Both the position numbers and the translations under genes were made by a program. Positions 6,443-13,991 of a DNA stretch of 15,096 nt are shown one piece after another. Source of the DNA: Phycisphaerae bacterium (GTDB lineage Bacteria; Planctomycetota; Phycisphaerae; UBA1845; UTPLA1); the NCBI GenBank assembly GCA_016935885.1, contig JAFGQA010000326.1, positions 1 through 15,096 of the forward strand. Reading direction: 5' to 3'. The notes under the pieces are model-generated. The model made no database searches, was not told where the DNA came from, and saw only the letters and a program-made list of their open reading frames with translations. Position 1 is the stretch's first letter. Each line of letters starts with the position of its first letter.

Positions 6443-8287
6443 CTACGAAGATCCACGATCTGCCTCGGAAAGGCGCCCTAAGATTTCTTTCGCCTGCCGT
6501 CTCAGGGCCTGATCGCCGCCTCCTGCCACTACTCGCCCAAGTAGAGTCTCGGCACGAGCAATATGTCCCTCTCTGGCGCTCACTTTTGCCAGCTCGATGC
6601 TGAGTTTCTGCTTTATCCTGACAGTCAACATTTCGTCTGTAGATAGCCGCATTGCCTCCCTATACAGCCACTCGCCCTTTTCGACCCTTCCTTTACGAAT
6701 GTTGAGCAATCCGAGCGTTGCTGTCGGACACGACTCTTTGTGTATCCAGCGAGTGATTTTCGACAGTGCGCGCTCAGCATCCTGAATCCTGCCGGATTCA
6801 AGGAATGCGAACGCGGCATTGTTGATCAAGAACATGCGGACGCTCGGCTCAATGTCCTGCGACTGCGTTGCGGCCTGCAAAGCAACCACCGCCAAGTCGA
6901 CCGCCCTCTGAACATCGGCATTCGACAACGAGTAGTACGATGTCGCGAACAATAGGAGGTGATACCGCAGATCATGATAGAGACCGCGCCTCTCAAGCAG
7001 TGGTTCGGCGAGTTTGATCGCTTCATCGCCACGATCAAGCGCCAACAATGCCACAAGATGGCTTACTATCACCTTGAAAGCGACAGGATGCTTCGCAAGC
7101 GTGTCCATACGTACCTGCGACAACGCGGCCTCCGTCAGGTCAGCCACGTCCTGGAATCTGTGTTCGTGGCGCAACACGGCAAGCAGGTTTGTGAAGGGCA
7201 ACCATAACTCCTCTGATCCAAAGTCCAGTTTCTCCAACGCTTGCGCGAAATACTGCCGTGCTCTTGCGTTGTCCTTGAGGTGGAAGTACATCACCCCCAT
7301 GTTGCTCCAGACAGCGGGCTCCGGCTTTATTCCCGCTCTCGACTTGAGTGTTCTCAGCGCGCCCTTGAAGTCTTCAGTGGAAAACTGCGCTCTCGCTAGC
7401 CGATCCAGAACCGCGATATCTTTCTGATCATATTGAAGATATCGTACGAGGGCGCCTATGCATTCCGCGTCCCGCTTGTCAGCATGCAGCGAGTCCGCGT
7501 AGAAGAGAATCGCGTTGCGGTTTAGCGGTCCAAGCGCAACGGCTTTCCGCAGGGCGTCGAGGCATTTCCGTGTCTCACCGAGTTTGTGATATGCCAAGCC
7601 AAGATTCGTATGCAGGACAGAACTCGAATCTCTCTGGCGCAGGGCCTCCCGAAAGAACAATACGGCCCGCGCATACCGTCCCTGCACATACGCTAACGCG
7701 CCAGCCAGAATGAGGGCATTCAATCCCGCGGATTCCTCTCGGTACAAGACGCCGTCCGCGTGCTTAACTGCGGATGCAACATCGCCCTGCGCCAGACTGA
7801 CGAAAGACCTGTGCAACTCGGAGAGGTCCTTCTCGCCTTGTTCGCCTTCTAATTTCAGCCTCTCAGCTGCTTCGGGGACGCGCCCGTGTGCTATGTAAGC
7901 TGAGAGAATCTTGTGCCGAAAGAATTCATCGCGGTCTTGATCGTAGGCGCTACCCCATAGTCCAATGGCCTTATCGACATCGCCTATCATCTCACTGAGG
8001 TTTGCGAGCCGATTGAGGAACGTCGAGGAGTGGGAGAACCTCTCGTACTTGCGCAATAACGATTCTCGCTGCTCCCAGAACATAGCGCCTATGTTCTCCG
8101 CAGAGCACATCACGGTTTCCGGCACCGATACTCTGCTGAGTGCCGCGCGTCGGATTCCGGAAAGCTCCGAGGCGTTCGGCAATTCGAGTTGCCAGCCAAG
8201 AGAAAGACCGTCACTGATTGTGAGTGCTCGATCCTCAGCTTTTACGTCAACGGCGCCCTTATCGGGCAATGCAACGTTGTTCAGCAT
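6443..8287 (-). CDS. TPR-repeat protein, third gene of the HTH-kinase operon
   Basis: A 614-residue protein made almost wholly of tetratricopeptide-type helix pairs: clear units at about 191-219 (ALILAGALAYVQGRYARAVL), 225-253 (LHTNLGLAYHKLGETRKCLD) and 327-355 (VWSNMGVMYFHLKDNARARQ), with looser ones before and after to about 600. There is no signal peptide or membrane segment, so it is probably a cytoplasmic scaffold or sensor that binds other proteins. Its ATG (8285-8287) overlaps the kinase stop in ATGCTGA, a classic translational-coupling arrangement, so it should be made in proportion to the kinase. The natural inference is that it is a kinase regulator, substrate or target adaptor. I recognise no named family beyond TPR. 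Residues 1-60 are not TPR-like and may be a docking tail. Confidence 0.82.
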   Translation of the reverse strand: MLNNVALPDKGAVDVKAEDRALTISDGLSLGWQLELPNASELSGIRRAALSRVSVPETVMCSAENIGAMFWEQRESLLRKYERFSHSSTFLNRLANLSEMIGDVDKAIGLWGSAYDQDRDEFFRHKILSAYIAHGRVPEAAERLKLEGEQGEKDLSELHRSFVSLAQGDVASAVKHADGVLYREESAGLNALILAGALAYVQGRYARAVLFFREALRQRDSSSVLHTNLGLAYHKLGETRKCLDALRKAVALGPLNRNAILFYADSLHADKRDAECIGALVRYLQYDQKDIAVLDRLARAQFSTEDFKGALRTLKSRAGIKPEPAVWSNMGVMYFHLKDNARARQYFAQALEKLDFGSEELWLPFTNLLAVLRHEHRFQDVADLTEAALSQVRMDTLAKHPVAFKVIVSHLVALLALDRGDEAIKLAEPLLERRGLYHDLRYHLLLFATSYYSLSNADVQRAVDLAVVALQAATQSQDIEPSVRMFLINNAAFAFLESGRIQDAERALSKITRWIHKESCPTATLGLLNIRKGRVEKGEWLYREAMRLSTDEMLTVRIKQKLSIELAKVSAREGHIARAETLLGRVVAGGGDQALRRQAKEILGRLSEADRGSS

Positions 8288-9453
8288 GGTGTAAGCTCTC
8301 TCTTCTTTCCGCGGTCAATCAGCCACTTGAGCTTGTCCGCCTGCCTCTTCAGTCTACACTCGCGACGACGCTTTCGTTCCTCTCTTCGGCGGCAATCCCA
8401 GGTTCTGTGCTTGACCACCCGTATGGCACTCTCGACTCTTGTCCTAACTTTCTCAAGATCATCACACCTATCTCTGAAGTCAAAACCGACTAGGATCTTC
8501 AGGATGAAATCAAGCTCATTCCCGATGCTCAAGGGGCAGGAGGAGCCGGAGCCGGTCATTGTTGGAACAATCACGCCGCGTTTCAGGCTTGTCACGCTAG
8601 AACACCACGTGCTGACCTTCTCCTCATCATTTCGGCAGTTCATCTGATCTATGGCTAATGCGGCGAGAGTCGGCGCGAACGCCGGGTCCTTATGCTGGAC
8701 ATAGGAGAAGCAGTCTCTGTTGAAGAGTTCATACAGCATGCACCCGAGCGCGTAGATATCAGTATAGCGCGCAAGTGACCTGATCCTGGCAAGACCACAG
8801 TAGGCTTCGGGAGAAGAGTACCACGTTGCACCCACTGGTCCGATGGTGGGCGTTATTGACGGGTCGACGTCATATCGGGCTGCAGTTCCCATATCCACAG
8901 CGATGACCAATCGATGGCCTTCCTCTTCGATGGCCCGGAAGTTGTCTGGCTTCAGGTCTCGATGGTAGACCCCCCATTTGTGCAACGCCTCGGTGGCAAG
9001 CACGATATCTCTGAATACGTCCAGTTTCGTCGCCGCATCGTACGCGTGTTGTTGCTGGAAGTAGTCTTCGATATCCGCGTCTATCCATTCCACCGCGAAG
9101 TAATCACAGTCGACTCGGAATTGACCTGCTGGCACAGGAATCTGAATGGCCACGGGCTGCAAGCCTTGCACTAGTTGCAGGCAGCGGTGCTTGCCCATCA
9201 GTCGCTTTAGGATGTCTGGTTCCCGCCTGAAAGCATGCAGGCGGTAAACGTCACCCAGATGCTCGGGGTCGAAGAACTTCAGAGCAGCATGCCTGCCCGT
9301 ACCATTGTCGATGCACTTGAAGACCAAGGAAAACGTCCCTCGTTTCTCGCCACTGGCCGGGTCGTAGTTGACGCACTCAAGCTGGCTAAAGCGCCTATCA
9401 AGCACAGGCATCGCCGTTAGCTTCTCAACGAGAATATCTCGATTACTCGACAT
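8281..9453 (-). CDS. Eukaryotic-like Ser/Thr protein kinase
   Basis: A 390-residue Hanks-type kinase. Visible motifs, numbered from ATG 9453: Gly-rich loop EKRGTFSLVF near G39, ATP lysine K59 in AALKFF, helix-C glutamate E78, catalytic VYHRDLKPDN (D166, K168, N171), metal-binding DMG (D187) in place of DFG, SPE (P215-E216) and YTDIYALG (D232). All catalytic residues are present, so it should be active. There is no transmembrane segment or PASTA domain, unlike PknB-type receptors. The C-terminal 45 residues are strongly basic (RRREERKRRR) and may bind nucleic acid or form a helix. ATG 9453 is chosen because it overlaps the end of the XRE gene by 11 bases with GGGG 6 bases upstream; the frame runs open to 9567 but only across the regulator's coding sequence. 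It shares an operon with the regulator and TPR genes. Confidence 0.88.
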   Translation of the reverse strand: MSSNRDILVEKLTAMPVLDRRFSQLECVNYDPASGEKRGTFSLVFKCIDNGTGRHAALKFFDPEHLGDVYRLHAFRREPDILKRLMGKHRCLQLVQGLQPVAIQIPVPAGQFRVDCDYFAVEWIDADIEDYFQQQHAYDAATKLDVFRDIVLATEALHKWGVYHRDLKPDNFRAIEEEGHRLVIAVDMGTAARYDVDPSITPTIGPVGATWYSSPEAYCGLARIRSLARYTDIYALGCMLYELFNRDCFSYVQHKDPAFAPTLAALAIDQMNCRNDEEKVSTWCSSVTSLKRGVIVPTMTGSGSSCPLSIGNELDFILKILVGFDFRDRCDDLEKVRTRVESAIRVVKHRTWDCRRREERKRRRECRLKRQADKLKWLIDRGKKRELTPC

Positions 9454-9772
9454 CCTCGGCCCCATCGTCTCGACCCCGGTATCGTGCACGCAGCAGATCG
9501 AAGACTTGCTTTCCGTTTTGACGGATGATGTCCTGAATATCCGCAGGCAACATCCCCAGTTGTGCAACTATCTCGTCAGGATCTGCATCGTAGAGAGTGC
9601 ACAGTTTCATTACCAGCTCGCGAGACGGTGCTTTGTACCCGTTCTCGATCTTGCTGAGGTACGTGTAGCTCATGCCCACATGATTCGCCACCGTCTTGAT
9701 CCCCAAAGACGCATTCCGTCTCAAGTGGCGCAGTTCTCGGCCCACCGACGTGCTGTCCGTTTGCTTCTTCAC
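9443..9772 (-). CDS. XRE (Cro/CI-type) helix-turn-helix regulator
   Basis: About 109 residues if started at GTG 9772. The HTH covers LRRNASLGIKTVANHVGMSY then TYLSKIENGYKAPS, the classic XRE layout, and is followed by a helical tail (LPADIQDIIRQNGKQVFDLL) typical of regulators of small conflict operons. Start choice is uncertain. TTG 9808 lies inside the -35 box and can be excluded. GTG 9772 sits right where transcription should begin, implying a leaderless message. GTG 9745 (SVGRELRHL) is the other option, with a weak GGA upstream. It is the first gene of the three-gene operon, and its own promoter carries a palindrome, so it most likely represses itself and the kinase. Confidence 0.85.
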   Translation of the reverse strand: MKKQTDSTSVGRELRHLRRNASLGIKTVANHVGMSYTYLSKIENGYKAPSRELVMKLCTLYDADPDEIVAQLGMLPADIQDIIRQNGKQVFDLLRARYRGRDDGAEDVE

Positions 9773-9773
9773 A

Positions 9774-9788
9774 GTGTAGAAGCTACAC
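9774..9788. promoter_or_regulatory. Operator palindrome of the XRE regulator
   Basis: GTGTAG-AAG-CTACAC is a perfect inverted repeat with 6-base arms and a 3-base spacer, laid directly over the -10 box. Its size and position fit a Cro/CI-type dimer site for autorepression. Confidence 0.65.
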
Positions 9789-9808
9789 CGGGTTGCCCAG
9801 TTGGTCAA
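9780..9808 (-). promoter_or_regulatory. Promoter of the HTH-kinase-TPR operon
   Basis: On the minus strand, TTGACC (9808-9803), a 17-base spacer and TAGCTT (9785-9780) make a good sigma-70-like promoter. Transcription would begin near 9773, at or next to GTG 9772. Confidence 0.6.
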
Positions 9809-9811
9809 CCC
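9790..9811. promoter_or_regulatory. Second dyad over the -35 box
   Basis: GGGTTG (9790-9795) and CAACCC (9806-9811) are perfect arms around a 10-base spacer, covering the -35 of the operon promoter. It differs in sequence from the palindrome at 9774-9788, so it may be a site for another factor or chance. Confidence 0.4.
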
Positions 9812-9912
9812 AGAAGGTGTGCGCTATGTTGTTTCGGGCCTTTGACGTGCTAAGCAATTGCACTGCAGAGTCTTACAGATAACTTATTGGCGGACCGCAA
9901 CAAGGAGGACGA

Positions 9913-9965
9913 GGGACAGACGGCATGAAAGGTGGAACCTCCGACACACGGGTGAGGTAGGGCGT
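9913..9965 (+). repeat. 53-base direct repeat, copy A (3' side of the HEPN gene)
   Basis: It aligns without gaps to 11451-11503, with 38 of 53 bases identical by my count and the core GCATGAAAGG exact. It ends at the base next to the stop codon of the HEPN gene. The rest of the 9809-9912 spacer shows no gene. Confidence 0.6.
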
Positions 9966-11381
9966 TCACAGGATCCGATTGCGGTTTCCGAACGTCCAGT
10001 GGGTGAGCATGACTGATTCCACGAGCGAAGCGGGCACGCCAGCTTCGTTCAGAAGAAGAAATGTGATAACCAGACGCAGGCTCTCACTCGCGTTGAACGT
10101 GCCCTTGAAATCCAGCACGTTCTGCCTCTGGCTCTCGTCGCGATGCGTGAGGTAGTTGCGCGTGGCGACGACTTCCGTGATGAAGTTGGTGTTGCCGTAC
10201 GTAATCACGTCGTGAAGCTTCTTCGGCAGACGTTTTATTGTGAGGGTAAGGCGTTTGCGCAATGAGTATTCGTTCCCGAATCTGATACGGGATTTGAGGG
10301 CATCCCTGTGGTCGGAGCTGAGCCCGGCTGGGATGGCAGCGATGATGGCATCCTTGGTCGGCTTGTACTTGGCATCAGAGACATACTTGTCTCGACCCGC
10401 GAACCTGTGAAAAGACTCTATCGCCTGTATCAAGGCAAGGAATCGGAACTCGCCCGGCGTCGCATCGTTGACTTGGACACCGAAGTGGAGTCCGGAAAGC
10501 GTGCTCAACTTCTCGGACTTGTCGAACCAAGTCGCAAGGATGGGGCAGAGTTGTTTGCGCAGCACCGGGTACGTGAACGGAATCTCAGGCGGAAGTAGTT
10601 CCTTCTCCACCTTCTTGCCGGAGACCCGCAAACAGAGGTCGAGGTACTCGCGATATGGCTTCGGCCCGAGCTGTGGTATCTTGCGCGGCTTGGTGCACAG
10701 CCGGATGGAATTGACGGCGACCGGACGGCCGACCAACAGCGACAGGAGAATGCGGAACTTGAAGATCACATCCAGATACCAATCAAGCTTCTGCTTGCGC
10801 CGAGGCCTGATCCGCAGGGTGTCTCTGTGCCGCAGAGTACGTTTCTGGTACTCCATGTTCGCGTTCATACCCGCTTCGAAACTGAGTGTCGCTTTGATAG
10901 AAGGAATGCGGACAGAGATCAACTTCGGCATCGTATAGCGCGTGGTACTGATGCCCTGCTTCTGGTTGTGTTCATCCTTGAATGGATCGCGATGCAGCCA
11001 ACCACCGAGGTCGGTCAGATCCACAACGGCCGACTCGAAGGTCGTTTGATCGGGATCAACATGTTCTCTGCCAATCAGCAGTTTGTTGAAGAAGAACTCC
11101 GAGCTCGCTGAGCCCGGCGAAAAGAACTGGCATCCCTTCTCGAATGTGTCGACGGCTGTGCAGAGCTTGCCATCCAATGTGTGGCCGTGGATGACCTTCG
11201 CGGAATATCCCTTCCAGTCGCCCTTTGGAATGTCGCGCAAGGTGCCGTCGAGGGCGATCTCCCTAGGGCCGTCGGGAGAGAAAGTGAGAGATCCAGGGAC
11301 GGCTGTGTCGGGCGTCTCGGGAAGCCACCAGCGACCCTTGAGCGTGAACGTGTCAGACAGGGTTGTCGTCTGCTTGGCCAT
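9966..11381 (-). CDS. apeA: ApeA-like HEPN ribonuclease, anti-phage abortive-infection protein
   Basis: A 471-residue protein with two recognisable parts. The N-terminus matches the ApeA N-terminal domain: GRWWLPETPD (16-25), VPGSLTFSPDG (28-38), IALDGTL. The C-terminus is an ApeA-type HEPN domain with EFRFLALIQAIESFHR (311-326), RIRFGNEYSLRKRL (365-378) and the catalytic R-x4-H motif RNYLTH (R408 to H413). HEPN domains cut RNA. ApeA was described as a single-gene defence that stops infected cells from releasing phage. The residues between (about 130-300) would sense infection in the usual model. No strong Shine-Dalgarno precedes ATG 11381, but the domain begins right there. It is a stand-alone gene framed by two diverged direct repeats and sits beside the HTH-kinase operon. 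I am sure of the HEPN/ApeA assignment; defence function here is inferred from the family. Confidence 0.85.
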   Translation of the reverse strand: MAKQTTTLSDTFTLKGRWWLPETPDTAVPGSLTFSPDGPREIALDGTLRDIPKGDWKGYSAKVIHGHTLDGKLCTAVDTFEKGCQFFSPGSASSEFFFNKLLIGREHVDPDQTTFESAVVDLTDLGGWLHRDPFKDEHNQKQGISTTRYTMPKLISVRIPSIKATLSFEAGMNANMEYQKRTLRHRDTLRIRPRRKQKLDWYLDVIFKFRILLSLLVGRPVAVNSIRLCTKPRKIPQLGPKPYREYLDLCLRVSGKKVEKELLPPEIPFTYPVLRKQLCPILATWFDKSEKLSTLSGLHFGVQVNDATPGEFRFLALIQAIESFHRFAGRDKYVSDAKYKPTKDAIIAAIPAGLSSDHRDALKSRIRFGNEYSLRKRLTLTIKRLPKKLHDVITYGNTNFITEVVATRNYLTHRDESQRQNVLDFKGTFNASESLRLVITFLLLNEAGVPASLVESVMLTHWTFGNRNRIL

Positions 11382-11450
11382 GAGAACCGTGTACCAGAAG
11401 ACGCCCTGAGTATCGAGGGAAAGATAAGGGCTCCGCTTGTGGGGCGCCCG

Positions 11451-11503
11451 GGGTCAGATAGCATGAAAGGCGGGACCTCGGAGACGCGGCTAGAATAGCC
11501 CGT
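11451..11503 (+). repeat. 53-base direct repeat, copy B (5' side of the HEPN gene)
   Basis: This is the partner of 9913-9965 in the same orientation, starting GGGTCAG. Bases 11504-11604 to its right are GC-rich and contain GGCGCTGCGGCGCGCC-like short dyads but no gene I can support. Confidence 0.6.
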
Positions 11504-11604
11504 CATCACCCGGCGCTGCGGCGCGCCCTGCCGCCCGCGTCCTCGCAGCCTCTTCTCGCCCTCCGAAAGTCGCCGCTGCCACGTCGCCAGAAGCCCGAGA
11601 GGGG

Positions 11605-11880
11605 TCAGGCGTTTGATCCGAGGGCCCTGATGGTCCGCAGGTCGAGTTCTCCCTTCACGCCCCACCCCTTCTGACCGCGCGGGATTTGCGGGCGGAACTT
11701 GGTGTAGAGGTCGAACGCCCGGGGTGCCAGGTCTTCCGGCTTCATGGACTTCGCCAGTTCGGTCATCGCCGCGCGCCCAGTAGCGTTGCGGGTCAGCTCC
11801 AGGATATCAAGTATCGAGGCGACCCGGACGCGGGAGGGATGACGTTCCAGGCAACCACGAAACCATAGACCTTGCGCCAT
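11605..11880 (-). CDS. Short conserved-looking protein of unknown function
   Basis: A 91-residue protein starting MAQGLWFRG and ending GVKGELDLRTIRALGSNA. Residues about 24-65 look like amphipathic helices (SILDILELTRN, AMTELAKSMKPEDLAPRAFD) followed by a Gly/Trp turn GQKGWGVKGELDL. The pattern is familiar from small hypothetical proteins in PVC-type genomes, but I cannot name a family. ATG 11880 has AAGG about 10 bases upstream; the longer frame to 12141 would run antisense through the start of the next gene and is not supported. The last 18 codons and stop recur at 14808-14864 with mostly synonymous differences in the GVKGELDL part, which supports a coding history. It may be intact or the 3' part of a former longer gene. 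Confidence 0.5.
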   Translation of the reverse strand: MAQGLWFRGCLERHPSRVRVASILDILELTRNATGRAAMTELAKSMKPEDLAPRAFDLYTKFRPQIPRGQKGWGVKGELDLRTIRALGSNA

Positions 11881-11892
11881 CCGCCATTCACC

Positions 11893-11922
11893 TTGACTCC
11901 TGCACTTCTCCGGTCCTAGGTT
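11893..11922 (+). promoter_or_regulatory. Promoter of the Sel1/TPR gene
   Basis: TTGACT (11893-11898), 18 bases and TAGGTT (11917-11922). The 34 bases 11891-11924 match the promoter region of the HNH-like gene (13865-13898) at 26 positions. Start of transcription is expected near 11929. Confidence 0.6.
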
Positions 11923-11997
11923 GGTTCGCGGGACATGGGCCGGTATTGGGAGCGAATCACCGGCTTTGCTTGGCCTACAGAACCACTGGAATTGCCT

Positions 11998-13839
11998 ATG
12001 AGCACAGGTCGCATGAAGCGATTGGTCTGCGGCCCGATTTTGCTTTGCGGTCTTCTCTCGTATGCCGAGACGAACCCGCCCGCCTTGCCCGTCCAGAGGC
12101 TCGAACCTCTCATCAACAAGGCAGAGCAAGGCGACATGCAAGCTCAGTATGACCTAGCCTCGACGTACTACTTCGGAGTCAGGGTCGCGACGAATTACGA
12201 AGCTGCCCTAAAATGGTTTCGCATGGCAGCAGAGGGTGGTCTCTCCAGAGCCCAGTACCGTCTCGGCTACATGTACTACAAGGGCCAAGGAGTAGATACG
12301 AATCTGGAAGAGGCCGTGAAATGGTTCAAGAAAGCAGCAACTCAAGGCGACGCGAAAGCCGCTTCTTTGGCCGCCATGCTGGAGCGTCAAGTCGACCCGC
12401 CGAATGAGGAACCCACACGAAAAACCACTGACCCCGGAGGGCTGTGGACACGGGCGCAAGGGCGTCCTACCGAAGACCAAGCACGCGCAGAAGCGCATGA
12501 GCCAATGGCGAACTCCACGGCATTGCTCTCTGAGGATGAGTACCTCGATCTCCCAGACGACCAGATCGATGTCGCACAGGCGGCTTTGACCATCGCGAAG
12601 GGCATTCGTCGCGACTTGGACATACGGACATGCTTGGAGCAAGTTGACCGGATCGCAGCACCTCTGAAGGCCGAGGTGCGGCGAGCCTGCAAACCGCAGG
12701 ATCTCATAGACGCCATCAACGCCCAGGTTTTCCAGAAGCAGGGGTTCGTGGCCGCACCCGAACACACATCTCTCGATGAACTGCTGGAGACAAAGAGCGG
12801 CGCGTGCATGGCGCTTTCAACGCTATATCTGGCCCTAGCCGACAGATTGCGTTTGCCTATAGCCGCAGTCATCGCCCCCGACCACATGTTCGTGAGATAT
12901 GAGGACCATGATTGCCAGATAAACGTAGAAACAACGCTGGAGGGACAGGTCCTTCCAAACAGGTACTACATCGACAAGTTCAACATCGCTCCGGGGAGCC
13001 TCCAGCGAGGTGTCTATCTCAGACCTCTCACAAGGAAGCAATTGTTGGCATGTTTGATCAACTATCGTGGGGTAGTCCACTTCACCCGAGGTGAACATGC
13101 TGAGGCCATTGCTGACTACACCAAGTCGATTGGGCTTTCCCCGGACTACGCCGAGGCCTACGGCAACCGAGCGACGGTGTACAACGAACTCGGACAATAC
13201 GACAAGGCCATGCAGGATGCCGAGCAGATGCTCGCGCTCGACCCAAACCGCGCCGCGGCCTACACCACTCGCGGGAACATCTACGAGCATCAGGGGGCAT
13301 ACCAAAGGGCAATCGAAGACCATCGTACTGCCATTTCTCTGGACCCCACTTATGCTGCGGCTTACGTCAATCTTGGCAACATTTACAGTGTCAGGCTTGG
13401 ACAGCGCGAAGAGGCCGTGTCTTACTACAACCGAGCTGCACTCTTGGCGCCGGACAAGAAGGAGGTCTACAAGAATCGTGGTATCGCATACCACGGCCTT
13501 GGTCGAGATGAGAATGCGATGGCCGATTTCAACAAATTGATATCTCTAGATCCTCGATATCCGAATGGCTACTTCTATCGGGCTGGTATTTACATGCTTC
13601 GGGGAGATCTGAGCGAGGCAATGTCCGACCTCAACAAAGCCATCTCGCTGGATCCCGAGTATGCGGAAGCATACCGCTGGCGCGCGCTTGCCCATTCGAT
13701 GAGAGGAGACAGGAAGAACATGCTCCAGGACTTGCGGCGAGCCTTCGAGATAGACCCCGCACTCAAGAAGGACCGAGAGATGAACGAGATGTTCGAAGCC
13801 TGGCAGCGCGATCCGGACTTTCAAGCGCTTCTCAGGTAG
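11998..13839 (+). CDS. Exported Sel1 / transglutaminase-like / TPR protein
   Basis: 613 residues from ATG 11998. The N-terminus MKRLVCGPILLCGLLSYAET is a signal peptide. Two Sel1 repeats follow (about 47-128; AQYDLASTYYFG, AQYRLGYMYYKGQG). Residues about 178-330 match the transglutaminase-like SirB1-type domain (Transglut_core2): NAQVFQKQGF, SGACMALSTLYLALADRLRLP with candidate C270, PDHMFVRY with H296 and INVETT with E311. Seven TPR units fill about 350-590 (for example YTTRGNIYEHQGAYQRAIED, SLDPTYAAAY). It is probably an envelope or periplasmic protein, but catalysis is not certain because this family often has no known reaction. Start choice: 11998 has TGGA 7 bases upstream. ATG 12013 also gives the signal peptide. 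ATG 11935 would be almost leaderless and adds a non-signal extension. Its promoter resembles that of the next gene. Confidence 0.85.
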   Translation: MSTGRMKRLVCGPILLCGLLSYAETNPPALPVQRLEPLINKAEQGDMQAQYDLASTYYFGVRVATNYEAALKWFRMAAEGGLSRAQYRLGYMYYKGQGVDTNLEEAVKWFKKAATQGDAKAASLAAMLERQVDPPNEEPTRKTTDPGGLWTRAQGRPTEDQARAEAHEPMANSTALLSEDEYLDLPDDQIDVAQAALTIAKGIRRDLDIRTCLEQVDRIAAPLKAEVRRACKPQDLIDAINAQVFQKQGFVAAPEHTSLDELLETKSGACMALSTLYLALADRLRLPIAAVIAPDHMFVRYEDHDCQINVETTLEGQVLPNRYYIDKFNIAPGSLQRGVYLRPLTRKQLLACLINYRGVVHFTRGEHAEAIADYTKSIGLSPDYAEAYGNRATVYNELGQYDKAMQDAEQMLALDPNRAAAYTTRGNIYEHQGAYQRAIEDHRTAISLDPTYAAAYVNLGNIYSVRLGQREEAVSYYNRAALLAPDKKEVYKNRGIAYHGLGRDENAMADFNKLISLDPRYPNGYFYRAGIYMLRGDLSEAMSDLNKAISLDPEYAEAYRWRALAHSMRGDRKNMLQDLRRAFEIDPALKKDREMNEMFEAWQRDPDFQALLR

Positions 13840-13866
13840 GGAGCCGGAGTCAGCTGGCCATCCCCC

Positions 13867-13896
13867 TTGACTCCCTAACTGCGCCAGTTCTAGGCT
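13867..13896 (+). promoter_or_regulatory. Promoter of the HNH-like gene
   Basis: TTGACT (13867-13872), 18 bases and TAGGCT (13891-13896). Box sequences and spacing match those before the Sel1/TPR gene. It lies 28 bases after that gene's stop codon, so the two genes are probably transcribed separately but by the same polymerase form. Confidence 0.55.
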
Positions 13897-13991
13897 GGCC
13901 CCAGAAGTGTGGTCGGCCTTGGAGCCGGTTTGCACGCCAGCTCGCGGGGGGATCGTGCCATAGAGCGTTCGCTGACACGACGGGACCCGAC

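Noticed and set aside
9454..9567. 38-residue N-terminal extension of the kinase
   Set aside because: It lies wholly inside the XRE coding sequence; ATG 9453 gives the normal small overlap.
9773..9808. TTG 9808 as the XRE start
   Set aside because: The TTG is part of the -35 box of the operon promoter.
11881..12141. 87-residue N-terminal extension of the 91-residue minus-strand gene
   Set aside because: It crosses the promoter and signal-peptide region of the Sel1/TPR gene on the other strand and looks like non-coding sequence.
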